49,598 nt of DNA from NCBI GenBank assembly GCA_001898965.1, contig MKVW01000008.1:9156-58753 (forward strand). The letters are read 5' to 3'. The position numbers and the translations under genes are program-made. This stretch comes from Rhizobiales bacterium 62-17. GTDB taxonomy: Bacteria; Pseudomonadota; Alphaproteobacteria; Rhizobiales; Beijerinckiaceae. Under the pieces are notes generated by a model. It searched no databases. It saw only the letters and a program-made list of their open reading frames with translations, and was not told the DNA's origin. Shown here piece by piece: positions 23,371-31,631 of the stretch; the first letter of the stretch is position 1, and each line of letters opens with the position of its first letter.

Positions 23371-23925
23371 TCACGCGCCGGGCACGGGCTCTCTGTGCAG
23401 CTTCATCGCCATCGCAACAGCAGTGTAATAACCGAGGAATGCCAACAGCTCAGCCAAACCATTCCGACCAAGATGTTTGACCGCATGGTTGAACACTTCG
23501 TCGGTGGCTACATCTTTGCGGTCGAAGGCTTTGAAAATCGCGTAGATCGCCTTCTCCCGCTCGGTTTCCAGATGCGGAACTTGGCGCGCTTTCAATTCTC
23601 CTACGATCGGTGCCGGCATGCCCGCTTTCAATACGAAACGCAGATGAGCATCGATGACGAAGGGCGATTCCCAATGCTGCGCAATCAACACAATTGCCAG
23701 TTCGAATTCCCGTTCCGAGAGGCTAGACTGGGTATTGAGCATCGTACCAAGATGCTCAATCGCATCAGACAGCTTTTCGCTATGCAACCAAACCTTGAAC
23801 GGCGTGGGGACGCGCCCCCGTCCCGCAACAGCACGCTTCAAAACGTCCTGCAGCAGCGGCGAATGAGTATCCGGATCAATCTCGGCATAACGAGTGGGAC
23901 CGTCAGTCACGTTTAGTTCCTCCAA
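23371..23925 (-). CDS. Carboxymuconolactone decarboxylase (CMD)-family protein without a CxxC site
   Basis: The 184-residue all-helical protein has the CMD core: SLSEREFELAIVLIAQHWES, then FVIDAHLRFVLKAGMPAPIV, matching the E-x-H-x-A-x-G pattern. It contains no cysteine at all, so an AhpD-like peroxidase/thiol role is excluded. A decarboxylase, lactone-decarboxylase or unknown role remains. The end LLAFLGYYTAVAMAMK is also found in a decayed copy at 26196-26254. It is transcribed toward the truncated MBL fragment, the same order as in the other copy of the module. The 560 bp upstream include AT-rich sequence that probably holds its promoter. Confidence 0.85.
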   Translation of the reverse strand: MEELNVTDGPTRYAEIDPDTHSPLLQDVLKRAVAGRGRVPTPFKVWLHSEKLSDAIEHLGTMLNTQSSLSEREFELAIVLIAQHWESPFVIDAHLRFVLKAGMPAPIVGELKARQVPHLETEREKAIYAIFKAFDRKDVATDEVFNHAVKHLGRNGLAELLAFLGYYTAVAMAMKLHREPVPGA

Positions 23926-24485
23926 CCATATTGTTTCAAAGAGATTGATATATCAGTTGGGTTCATCATCACAACACTTGCGGAATCGATAGCCTACAAT
24001 CACGGTTTTAGGACACAATCAGTTCCAACCAACACGGTTCAGAATAGGCTTGATTAAGATGCCCGGATCATATTGCGAGCCGCCCTAGCTATCTTCCTTG
24101 ATAGCGCCTCATCTTCCTTATGTAATCTGATTTCTGCTTTTTCGGAAATCTAGCGCAAGCTGGCGCAGCAAGATGCCAGATTCATCGCAGCCTAGTTTCC
24201 AGGGCGCTATGGCAGACCGCGCCCTGGAGATTTTGGACAAACGAGTCACGGCGCAGCGACCTGGCTGGTCCGCCGAAGTCAAGCACTTGGACGATGATGA
24301 TAGAGGGTTACGCATCTGCGCCCGTCACGCGGCCGCACCGGTGGTGTAGCTGAAACTCATCATCTCATCGGTTTCCGCTTCTCCTCCTCGGTTACGCCTT
24401 ACAGGCGCACGACGATCTGACATCTCCCTCGCTAGCTCCTGAGACGCATCGCGGCAATATCCGCGCAAATCTATCCGATCGGCTG
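23926..24485. other. Gene-poor gap between the MBL and CMD genes
   Basis: No recognisable gene lies here. The left 160 bp are AT-rich and probably hold the CMD promoter (a GATATATC dyad is at about 23947). Two hairpins are visible: GCTATC/GATAGC at 24088-24105 and a 9-bp GC-rich one at 24199-24227. A 58-codon plus-strand frame (24173-24349) is open but spans the second hairpin and resembles nothing I know. Confidence 0.6.
24199..24227. terminator. Possible terminator hairpin downstream of the MBL gene
   Basis: A perfect 9-bp GC-rich stem (CCAGGGCGC / GCGCCCTGG) has an 11-nt loop. On the plus strand it is followed by AGATTTTGG, a short T-run; on the minus strand no clear U-tract follows. It lies 259 bp beyond the MBL stop, so assignment to that gene is tentative. 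Confidence 0.4.
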
Positions 24486-26075
24486 CTAGGCTTCTTCCAA
24501 CGCGCGCTTAAGACGACGCAAGATGACTGCACGAGAACGATCGTCGGCCGCCTTGTCCAACGCCTCCTTTAGATCAATCAGAAACTCAGCTGAATCGTTG
24601 TGCCAGTCCTTTCCGGTCGCGCGTTCAGGCTCAAGCCTGCGCGGCTCGGCTGGCAGAATACGCCGTAGCGAGCCGACACCAATTTCAAGAATGTCGTCGA
24701 GATGCGGCGCGATCACATTTTCTGGCGCGACGATCTCACGGCCAACGGTGGGAATGAACGCCGTCAAGGCTTTGTCTTCTGAATGGGTCAGCGCCACACC
24801 ACCACGAATAGGCTTGCGTGCTGCGAGCCATTGGAGAATTTCACTTCTATCAGCATGGCCGGAATAGCTGTCAATGTAACGAAGCTGCGCTTTAACCCGG
24901 ACAGCCTCTCCCTGAATGGTCACCGTCGACGCACCTTCCAGAAGAAATCGGCCAAGCGTACCTTCCGCCTGATAGCCGACGAACAGAACCGTGGTGGATG
25001 CACGCCACAAATGATTCTTCAGATGATGACGGATACGCCCGGCTTCAGCCATACCGCTTGCCGCGATAATGATGTGGAATCCACGCAGCCGCGCCAATGA
25101 TTTGCTTTGATCAGCACTTTCAGTAAAGCGCACCGTGGGAGAATTGGTCAGGCGTGCCAGCCATTCGCCATCCTCCAATTCGCGCGCATGGCTTCGGAAA
25201 ATTTCCGTCGCTTTGATGGCAAGTGGCGAGTCAACAAAGATCTGGGCCTCAGGAATGTGCCCCCCATCCATCAGATCAAGCAAATCTGAGAGAATTTCCT
25301 GCGTACGCTCCACAGCGAAACATGGGATCAGCAACGGCCCACCCCGCTGCGCCGCCGCACGCACTTCGCTTGCTAACTCTGTGCGTCGATCCTCGACCGT
25401 GATCTCCGGTCGATCACGGTCACCATAGGTCGCCTCGCAGACAACAAGATCGAGTCCTTTCGGCCCCTCGGGATCAGCGTGAAAGAGTTTCGCATCAGGC
25501 CCGAGATCACCTGACATCAAAATGCGAACAGGATCGCCACTCTCCTGGCTCACCTCGATCTCGATGGAAGCAGAGCCCAGGATGTGGCCCGCATTCCACC
25601 ATCTGACGCGAACCCCGGCTTCAAGGTCCAACCAAGTATCATAGGCGACAGCCCGGAATTGGTTCATGGCTGCGACGGCATCTTCGGCGGTGTAGATCGG
25701 CTCGACCGGCGCTTCGCCACTGCGCGCGCGCCGACGGTTGAGCTGCTCCACCTCCATTTCCTGGATATGGCCGGAATCACGCAGCATGATCGAGCACAAT
25801 TCCACGGTGGAACGGGTCGCGTGGATCGGCCCATGGAAACCAGCTTTTGTCAGCTTCGGAATGAGGCCAGAATGATCGATGTGAGCATGTGTCAGCAACA
25901 CCGCATGCAGCCGATTTGGCTCGAAGGCAAAGGGTCGATAATTCAACTCCTTCAATGTTTTCGACCCCTGGAACATGCCACAATCGATCAAAATGCGCCG
26001 GCCATTCGCTTCCAAGAGATAAGACGAGCCCGTAACCACATGGGCAGCGCCCAAAACGTGCATGCGAACGGCCAT
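24486..26075 (-). CDS. MBL-fold/beta-CASP metallo-hydrolase (RNA-processing exonuclease type)
   Basis: This 529-residue cytoplasmic protein has the metallo-beta-lactamase zinc motif THAHIDHSG (His63, His65, Asp67, His68), a central beta-CASP insertion with ASGMAEAGRIRHHLKNHLW, and the RNA-specificity end DSYSGHADRSEILQWL. Relatives are CPSF73-like endo/exonucleases acting on RNA. The ATG at 26075 (MAVRMHVLG) has GGGAGAAG upstream; an internal ATG at 26063 is also possible. A longer-than-usual charged C-terminus (from about 475) ends EALDKAADDRSRAVILRRLK. It follows a decayed CMD gene copy and precedes the complete one, so the CMD-MBL order is repeated. Confidence 0.9.
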   Translation of the reverse strand: MAVRMHVLGAAHVVTGSSYLLEANGRRILIDCGMFQGSKTLKELNYRPFAFEPNRLHAVLLTHAHIDHSGLIPKLTKAGFHGPIHATRSTVELCSIMLRDSGHIQEMEVEQLNRRRARSGEAPVEPIYTAEDAVAAMNQFRAVAYDTWLDLEAGVRVRWWNAGHILGSASIEIEVSQESGDPVRILMSGDLGPDAKLFHADPEGPKGLDLVVCEATYGDRDRPEITVEDRRTELASEVRAAAQRGGPLLIPCFAVERTQEILSDLLDLMDGGHIPEAQIFVDSPLAIKATEIFRSHARELEDGEWLARLTNSPTVRFTESADQSKSLARLRGFHIIIAASGMAEAGRIRHHLKNHLWRASTTVLFVGYQAEGTLGRFLLEGASTVTIQGEAVRVKAQLRYIDSYSGHADRSEILQWLAARKPIRGGVALTHSEDKALTAFIPTVGREIVAPENVIAPHLDDILEIGVGSLRRILPAEPRRLEPERATGKDWHNDSAEFLIDLKEALDKAADDRSRAVILRRLKRALEEA

Positions 26076-26195
26076 TGTCTGCTTCTCCCTTCAAACTTCG
26101 ATGAAACCAGGATGAACCTTCTCACGATGTGCATAACCGAGGCAAAGGATTGACGTACGGCCGTCCAAAGCAAAAATGCACCGGCTTCCGGCGCA

Positions 26196-26254
26196 TCAGG
26201 TCACGCGCAGGCTTCATCGCCATGGCAACAGCGGTGTAATAGCCCAGAAATGCC
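26196..26254 (-). pseudogene. 3' remnant of a CMD-family gene
   Basis: The minus strand encodes AFLGYYTAVAMAMK, identical to the end of the intact CMD gene at 23371-23925, then loses the frame through a 19-nt deletion relative to that copy. The sequence around the old stop (CAGGTCACGCGC) is also conserved. Nothing of the upstream CMD gene remains. The rest of 26076-26527 contains no recognisable gene. Confidence 0.8.
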
Positions 26255-26465
26255 ACATCAATGTCCGGCATTTAGCTCAGATGACGCTGCATCCCCGTCG
26301 AGTAATCAGAAGATCCGACCCAATCGCCATTTTTACGGGTCTGCGGGTCAGGGCCTCGACCGTACGCCGTCTTGCACCGCCCTAAATACCCCGAAACAAC
26401 GTTCCACGGGCCGAAGCTCCGAGGAGTTCTCCAAGGAAGCAAGGTTTGAGGCAATTGGCACGGGA

Positions 26466-26520
26466 AAAATACTCTTAAAAATATTCTTATATATCAGATA
26501 ATTATATCTACTCATCGAGT
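26466..26520. other. AT-rich patch beside the rearranged zone
   Basis: About 55 bp of strongly AT-rich sequence contain a short dyad (AGATA/TATCT around 26500) in an otherwise GC-rich region. It lies just past the stop of the minus-strand gene ending at 26528. It may be a weak transcription end or a junction scar; there is no clear hairpin with a U-tract. Confidence 0.4.
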
Positions 26521-26527
26521 CTCCGGC

Positions 26528-27520
26528 CTAACCCTTCGCGGCCAATCCATCGATCGGTAAAAAGACCTCTTCCGGCGCCATCGGTTTGGCGAGAAGCCCA
26601 TCTTCGACAAGATAATCGCTGAAGGCCACCAAAGCTTTCCGGTTCCGCGCGACACCGTAGAGCCAAGCATCACCGCCGAAAAGATCGTGAATTTCCTCAA
26701 GATGTTCGTCGAGCCAGGGCAGCATGAATTGCAGAGCGCCGGTGAAGCGCGACTTATTCAGTGCAATCGCTTTAGCCTGCTCACAAGCTTTATACAGGTT
26801 ATTGGCAAGCCAAGGATTGGCCAGGTGGACACCGTCCTTGATGACCATCGCATGCATTATGGGAAAGATGCCGGTCTCTTTGAAATAAGATCGTTCGATC
26901 TCGTGATAGTTTGGAAATAGACGGGCCACATCCGGGCTCGTGCGCAGCGAAGCTGGTTTGATGGCCCCGATGAGCGCATCGATTTCGCCAGCCGCCAACA
27001 TGTCACTCAACGAGCGGATATTGCCAGCATGAGAGACTTTAAGTCCTTTCGGATGGAAACTTGTCGCTTCGCCGCCGGCCACGCCTTTTTCGTTCACCCC
27101 GCCTTCCACCCATTCGACGTCCTGCAACGAGACGCCGTATTGGTGGCGCAACAGGCCGCGAATCCATACGGCCGCCGTCATCTGAAAACCTTGCACGCCG
27201 ATACGCTTGCCCGCCAAGTCTTGCGGCGTCCTGATTTTGTGTCGATTGATGAAGATATAGGAGTGGCGAAACATCCGTGACGGGAAGACCGGAACGGTGA
27301 AAAAACGTGCCTTGCCGTTCTGTCGCAGCGCATAGCAGTGCGTGAGCGACATTTCGGAGATATCGAACTCCTGATTCTGCAGCATGCGCGCGAAGATTTC
27401 CATCGGCTGCTGAACAGCCATGGGAACCAGATCAACCCCGTCGATCAAGACGGATCCGTCAAAGATCGCAGCCATCCGATCGTAAGGGCCACTACAGAAT
27501 GAAAGCGACAGGCGCGGCAT
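26528..27520 (-). CDS. 4,5-Dihydroxyphthalate-decarboxylase-like protein (cytosolic binding-protein fold)
   Basis: The product is 330 residues from MPRLSLSFCSGPYDRM. It matches the Pht5-type 4,5-dihydroxyphthalate decarboxylase layout: FDISEMSLTHCYAL near 56-69, PVFPSRMFRHSYIFIN near 80-95, DLAGKRIGVQGFQMTAAVWI near 104-123 and GIFPIMHAMVI near 240. The fold is that of type II periplasmic binding proteins, but no signal peptide is present, so it is more likely an enzyme or cytosolic sensor than a transporter receptor. A second member is at 36811-37776. It ends the six-gene operon that starts at 34494; the gap to the preceding gene is 32 bp. Confidence 0.83.
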   Translation of the reverse strand: MPRLSLSFCSGPYDRMAAIFDGSVLIDGVDLVPMAVQQPMEIFARMLQNQEFDISEMSLTHCYALRQNGKARFFTVPVFPSRMFRHSYIFINRHKIRTPQDLAGKRIGVQGFQMTAAVWIRGLLRHQYGVSLQDVEWVEGGVNEKGVAGGEATSFHPKGLKVSHAGNIRSLSDMLAAGEIDALIGAIKPASLRTSPDVARLFPNYHEIERSYFKETGIFPIMHAMVIKDGVHLANPWLANNLYKACEQAKAIALNKSRFTGALQFMLPWLDEHLEEIHDLFGGDAWLYGVARNRKALVAFSDYLVEDGLLAKPMAPEEVFLPIDGLAAKG

Positions 27521-27552
27521 AGGCGGTTTTCCTGAAATGAATGATGTTGCGT

Positions 27553-28683
27553 TCAGCGCTTGGCTTGAGCGAGAATCTTGACGATCTGCTCGACGGTCGG
27601 CCCGATTTCCGGATGCGCCTGCCACCACGGAATCGTCACATCGGTGAATTTCACGCCGGCCGCCTCATATTTGGCGATCCGCTTGGCCATTTGCGATTCC
27701 GGATAGAGCGCCAGATCGAGCTTGGCTTCATCCCACAGCATTTTCTGACCTTCCACGCTATGAGCGAAGAGGGCGAACAGGGTTGCTGCGGCCGGGCTGC
27801 GTGCGTGACGGGGCACCTGAAAGTAGAAATAGCGTCGTGCCGTGGCATCTGGCTGCAACACCATTTCAAGCGGCGCGCCCTTCTCCTGGAAAATGGTCAG
27901 CTTGTCGCCAACGCAGTCGAGCACAAAGGCGGAGAATTCGTTGACGGCGATACGCTCGGTGTCGGTACAATTGATAAAACCGCCGAGCTGGGGCGCAAGG
28001 TCCCGCACATACTGCAGCGTCTTTTCCGGCCCCCACATGCCGTTGGCCGCAAGACCATCAAAACCCGCGCCGAAAACCGTGGTGGCAACCTTGCCCTTCC
28101 ATTCCGGTTTGAGGAAATCGAAGAAATCTTTGGGCGCCTGTTTCAGGGCATCGGTGTTGTAAAGCGCGCCGGTCAAACCCGTGACCACTTTCAAGGATGC
28201 ACCATCCGCATCGATCATCTGAGCGCTGATGCGTCCCGGTGCCAGGCCCGTCCATGCGATCGGCAGAAACATCTTGCGCTCGAGCAGCGGCACGAGTTGA
28301 GCCGCCGTTCCCATATAAAGATCGGAAAAAGCCGGTTGACTGGATTGGAATTCGACCAGCAATTGCGAGGCTATCCGCGCCAGGGCTTCGATCGGCGTGA
28401 AACGAAGTTCAATATTGGTGCCGTAGCGCTTATTCATGCGCGCCACCATCTGGCGTGCCAAGCCGCTCCCGCCCAGTGTGGCTTCGCCCCAGGAAAGCCG
28501 CAGCGTGGCTTCCTTTTTCGCCTGCTCGATGAGGGCTTGAACGGCGGGTGGATCAGCTTGTGCCAGCGCTAGCGAACTGCCCGCCGTCAAACCAACAGCC
28601 AGCCCGAGAATGCCGAATAAGCCACGCACGAACCAAAAAAGAGCGGAAATGCGAAAGCATGTGTCTGTCATGGCGGAACTCAT
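27553..28683 (-). CDS. Extracellular solute-binding protein, family 1 (Fe/2-aminoethylphosphonate type)
   Basis: The product is about 376 residues from MSSAMTDTCF. A long signal peptide (hydrophobic FGILGLAVGLTAGSSLALAQ, about 23-42) precedes the mature protein. The core has LSWGEATLGGSGLARQMVAR, PEWKGKVATTVFGAGFDGLA and DGASLKVVTGLTGALYNTDA. It is a clear paralog of the protein at 33409-34494, sharing many blocks, for instance the PEWKGK strand and FTDVT near the C-terminus. The operon has only one ATPase and one permease, so the two receptors may feed one transporter with different ligands. The start choice (28683 or 28671) is uncertain because no strong SD is visible. Confidence 0.87.
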   Translation of the reverse strand: MSSAMTDTCFRISALFWFVRGLFGILGLAVGLTAGSSLALAQADPPAVQALIEQAKKEATLRLSWGEATLGGSGLARQMVARMNKRYGTNIELRFTPIEALARIASQLLVEFQSSQPAFSDLYMGTAAQLVPLLERKMFLPIAWTGLAPGRISAQMIDADGASLKVVTGLTGALYNTDALKQAPKDFFDFLKPEWKGKVATTVFGAGFDGLAANGMWGPEKTLQYVRDLAPQLGGFINCTDTERIAVNEFSAFVLDCVGDKLTIFQEKGAPLEMVLQPDATARRYFYFQVPRHARSPAAATLFALFAHSVEGQKMLWDEAKLDLALYPESQMAKRIAKYEAAGVKFTDVTIPWWQAHPEIGPTVEQIVKILAQAKR

Positions 28684-28714
28684 CAATTGCCAATGTTCTT
28701 GAACGACGCCGACA

Positions 28715-30511
28715 TCAGGAGGCCTTCTCGGGCTCCGACTTATATTCGGCGAGCCGTGACGGCGAACCTGCGGCCACATGGACGTCGATGACGCAGATCC
28801 TGCCGGCCTTCACCAAGGCCAATCCCTTTTCGATCGCGGGCCCGAGAGCCTCAGTGGTCTCGACCGGCCCGATCACCTCGGCCCCATAGCCTTCGGCGAT
28901 CTTGCGGATATTGACATCCGGATCTTCGATGCGTTGGCCGATCCAGGCATTGGCCGGCTGACGACCGCGTTGCTTCGCGACACGCATCTGAATGAGCTCG
29001 TCGTTGAGATGCGAGCGATTGTTGGAAACGATCAGGAGTGCGGCAATTCCATAATGGGCCGCGGTCCACAATGCCGTGGCGCCCTGGATGAAGTCGCTGT
29101 CGCCGATGACGCCAACGGCGATCCGATCACCGCCAAGCAGACCCAGAGCACAGCCGATCGTATTGCCCGGGCCTGAACCGACACCGGCGCCCCCGTCATT
29201 GCCCAGATAATCCATCGGATCCGTGAAGTGACAGACATCGGGAGACGTGCCGAGCGGCGTGCGCATCAGCGTCACCTTGTGGCGCGATCTGGCGTCCTGC
29301 AACGCCCAGCCGATATCTTCCAGCCTCGCCTCCCCCGCGACCATTTTCGGTCGATCGACAGGCTTCAAAGCCACACCCAGGGGCGATCGACTCTTGCCCG
29401 CCAGCTTTCTTTCAATCACGGGCAAGAGGTGTCGCACAAAGACATCCGGCTCCACCTGAAAAGGCAGGTCGCAGGGCGCCAGACCATAGCAATCCATATT
29501 GATGGCATTGTGCACATAGGAATCGACCGAGGCGCTGATGACCTGACGCTCACCAGCGGGCAGCATCTTCATCGCGCTCCCCAGATCGATCCAATCGAGC
29601 GCAACGATAACATCCGCAGATTTCACATCATCGATCGCCGTACGAAAATGATAGCCGATATTACGATGCAAAGGATGATCCGTGGGGAATGCCGCCGCCG
29701 TCTTCAAATCCGTTATAACGCCCGCACCGAGCAGTTCCACTAAGCGGATGCGATTACTCCAATCGGCCTGACTGCGCGAAACCCGGCCCATGAGAAAAAC
29801 CGGCTGCTTTGCCGAGACGAGCAGATCGGCTGCCCGTTCAAGCGAATCCGGCGACGGAATGGGAGCATCGGCCGGTAAAAAACGAGAGGCGGGCGGCAGA
29901 TCGATCTGCTCGCTCAGCGCATCTTCCTGCAACGCGGCATCGAGGCAGATATAGACGGGCCCCTTCGGGGCGGTGCGGGCAATAATATTGGCCCGATACA
30001 TGGCTTCGACCAGCGCGCCGACCGAGCGCGGTTCATCGTCCCATTTTGTAATGCCGCGAACATAGCTCGCTTGATCACGCGATGTATGCAGCCAGTTGAT
30101 CCACGGCACGCGGCGCTCGGCATCCGCCGGACCGCCAGCACCGACGATATAGACCGGCACCCGATCGGCCCAGGCATTGAAAATGCCCATGGCTCCATTC
30201 AGAAGTCCAACATTGGCGTGCAGAATGCACGCCATCGGCTCGCCGGTCACCTTGCCATAGCCATGGGCAATGGAAATCACCTGATTTTCATTGAGACAGA
30301 GCAACATCGTCGGGTCGTCGTTGCCGAGCATGTTGACCAGGCTGTCGTGCAGGCCACGAAAACTGGACCCCGGATTATGGGTCACATAGCGCACACCGAT
30401 CCGCCGCAACATATCGGCGGCAACGTCGCTTCCCCACCCCATGGCCGTGTTCGCAGAGGGCTCGGCGATATCGCGCCGTAATGCAGCATTGAGCGTATGA
30501 TTGTCTGCCAT
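28715..30511 (-). CDS. Thiamine-diphosphate-dependent decarboxylase/acetolactate-synthase-like enzyme
   Basis: From MADNHTLNAA (SD GGAGGGGCC) the protein is 598 residues, full length for the family. The Pyr domain has the catalytic Glu75 in LNENQV; a central domain follows (about 200-340); the PP domain contains GDSDFIQGATALWTAAHYG and VSNNRS, the ThDP-binding element, with Ser in place of the usual Gly in GDG. Members decarboxylate 2-oxo acids or carboligate them; benzoylformate decarboxylase-like activity would suit an aromatic catabolic cluster. It lies between the transporter ATPase gene and the second binding-protein gene, so its substrate is probably imported or made from the imported compound (inference). 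Confidence 0.88.
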   Translation of the reverse strand: MADNHTLNAALRRDIAEPSANTAMGWGSDVAADMLRRIGVRYVTHNPGSSFRGLHDSLVNMLGNDDPTMLLCLNENQVISIAHGYGKVTGEPMACILHANVGLLNGAMGIFNAWADRVPVYIVGAGGPADAERRVPWINWLHTSRDQASYVRGITKWDDEPRSVGALVEAMYRANIIARTAPKGPVYICLDAALQEDALSEQIDLPPASRFLPADAPIPSPDSLERAADLLVSAKQPVFLMGRVSRSQADWSNRIRLVELLGAGVITDLKTAAAFPTDHPLHRNIGYHFRTAIDDVKSADVIVALDWIDLGSAMKMLPAGERQVISASVDSYVHNAINMDCYGLAPCDLPFQVEPDVFVRHLLPVIERKLAGKSRSPLGVALKPVDRPKMVAGEARLEDIGWALQDARSRHKVTLMRTPLGTSPDVCHFTDPMDYLGNDGGAGVGSGPGNTIGCALGLLGGDRIAVGVIGDSDFIQGATALWTAAHYGIAALLIVSNNRSHLNDELIQMRVAKQRGRQPANAWIGQRIEDPDVNIRKIAEGYGAEVIGPVETTEALGPAIEKGLALVKAGRICVIDVHVAAGSPSRLAEYKSEPEKAS

Positions 30512-30528
30512 GAGAGGCCCCTCCAAAC

Positions 30529-31623
30529 TCAGTTGGCTCGCATCAGCCGGCAATGATGTGGTGCGATCGCCAGCGATACAGGCGCGCCGCTCGTAAGATC
30601 GGCGTCACGTGGCGTCTTGATACGGATTTCGGTATCGCCGATCTTGACGGCACATTCGAGCGCGTCGCCGATGAACACCGCCTGCCCCAACGCGCCTTGG
30701 ACGAGATTATCAGTTTCACTGGTTCGCCCATCCGCAACAGCCACATCTTCAGGCCGCACGGAAACCATCACCTGATCACCCAGCTTCACCGCGAAGGAAC
30801 TGCGGCAGCGCAAACGGCCGATCGCCGAAGCGACAACTGTCTCCCCCGCCGTTTCAGAGACCACCGTAGCGGCAAAGACATTGCTCTTTCCGATAAAGGA
30901 GGCCACGAAAGGCGATGTGGGAGCCCCATAAATATCTTTGGGTGCAGCCTCCTGCATGATGTTTCCGTCATTCATCACGGCCACTACGTCAGACATGCTG
31001 AGCGCTTCGATCTGCTCATGCGTGACGAACAAAGTGGTGATTCCCAGCCGCTCGATGACGCTGCGAATTTCAAGTCGCATTTCTTCGCGAAGTTTCGCAT
31101 CGAGATTGGAAAGCGGCTCGTCCAATAACAGAATTTTCGGCTGTTTGACCAGAGAGCGGGCCAGAGCAAGACGCTGCTGCTGGCCACCGCTGAGAAATGG
31201 AGCCGGCCGGTCGGCCAAGTGATCCAGATGTACGGTCGACAGAGCCTGCATGACCCTGTCGCGGATTTCTTCCTTGCGAGTTTTCTGCGCGCCTTGCCGC
31301 AGCGGGAAGGCGACATTCTCGAACACGGACATATGCGGCCAGATCGCATAAGACTGGAACACCATGCCGATCGGCCGCTGATGCGGAGGCACCCAGATGC
31401 CGTCCCTTGAGGAGAAGACTTGCTTGCCGTCGATCAGGATTTCACCGGAATCGGGACGTTCCAGACCTGCAACACAACGCAACGTCGTCGTTTTCCCGCA
31501 ACCGCTTGGGCCCAGAAGCGTGTAGAGCTCGCCACGATTGATCCGCAAATTGACCTTGCGCACGGCATAATAGGCGCCTTGGGTCGATCGGTAGGTCAGT
31601 TCGAGGTCTTTGATTTCCAGCAT
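30529..31623 (-). CDS. ABC transporter ATPase, PotA/FbpC type with TOBE domain
   Basis: From MLEIKDLELTYRS the protein is 364 residues. Walker A is GPSGCGKTTTLR (about 36-47), signature LSGGQQQRLALARSL, Walker B ILLLDEPLSNLDA, H-loop FVTHEQIEALSM, and a C-terminal TOBE region follows with VRPEDVAVADG. This belongs to the spermidine/Fe(III)/phosphonate group of importers. A longer frame to 31845 lies inside the permease gene and is rejected. It is 8 bp after the permease gene and 17 bp before the ThDP-enzyme gene. Confidence 0.92.
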   Translation of the reverse strand: MLEIKDLELTYRSTQGAYYAVRKVNLRINRGELYTLLGPSGCGKTTTLRCVAGLERPDSGEILIDGKQVFSSRDGIWVPPHQRPIGMVFQSYAIWPHMSVFENVAFPLRQGAQKTRKEEIRDRVMQALSTVHLDHLADRPAPFLSGGQQQRLALARSLVKQPKILLLDEPLSNLDAKLREEMRLEIRSVIERLGITTLFVTHEQIEALSMSDVVAVMNDGNIMQEAAPKDIYGAPTSPFVASFIGKSNVFAATVVSETAGETVVASAIGRLRCRSSFAVKLGDQVMVSVRPEDVAVADGRTSETDNLVQGALGQAVFIGDALECAVKIGDTEIRIKTPRDADLTSGAPVSLAIAPHHCRLMRAN

Positions 31624-31631
31624 GGCAATTC

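Noticed and set aside
24118..24315. 65-codon minus-strand open frame in the MBL-CMD gap
   Set aside because: No ribosome-binding site, no recognisable motif, and it spans the GC-rich hairpin.
22592..26527. Insertion sequence as the cause of the rearrangement
   Set aside because: No transposase motif, terminal inverted repeats or target duplication could be seen at either breakpoint.
27541..28572. 343-codon plus-strand open frame
   Set aside because: It lies entirely antisense to the binding-protein gene 27553-28683, which has a signal peptide and family motifs; the antisense product is Arg/His/Gly-rich with no recognisable domain.
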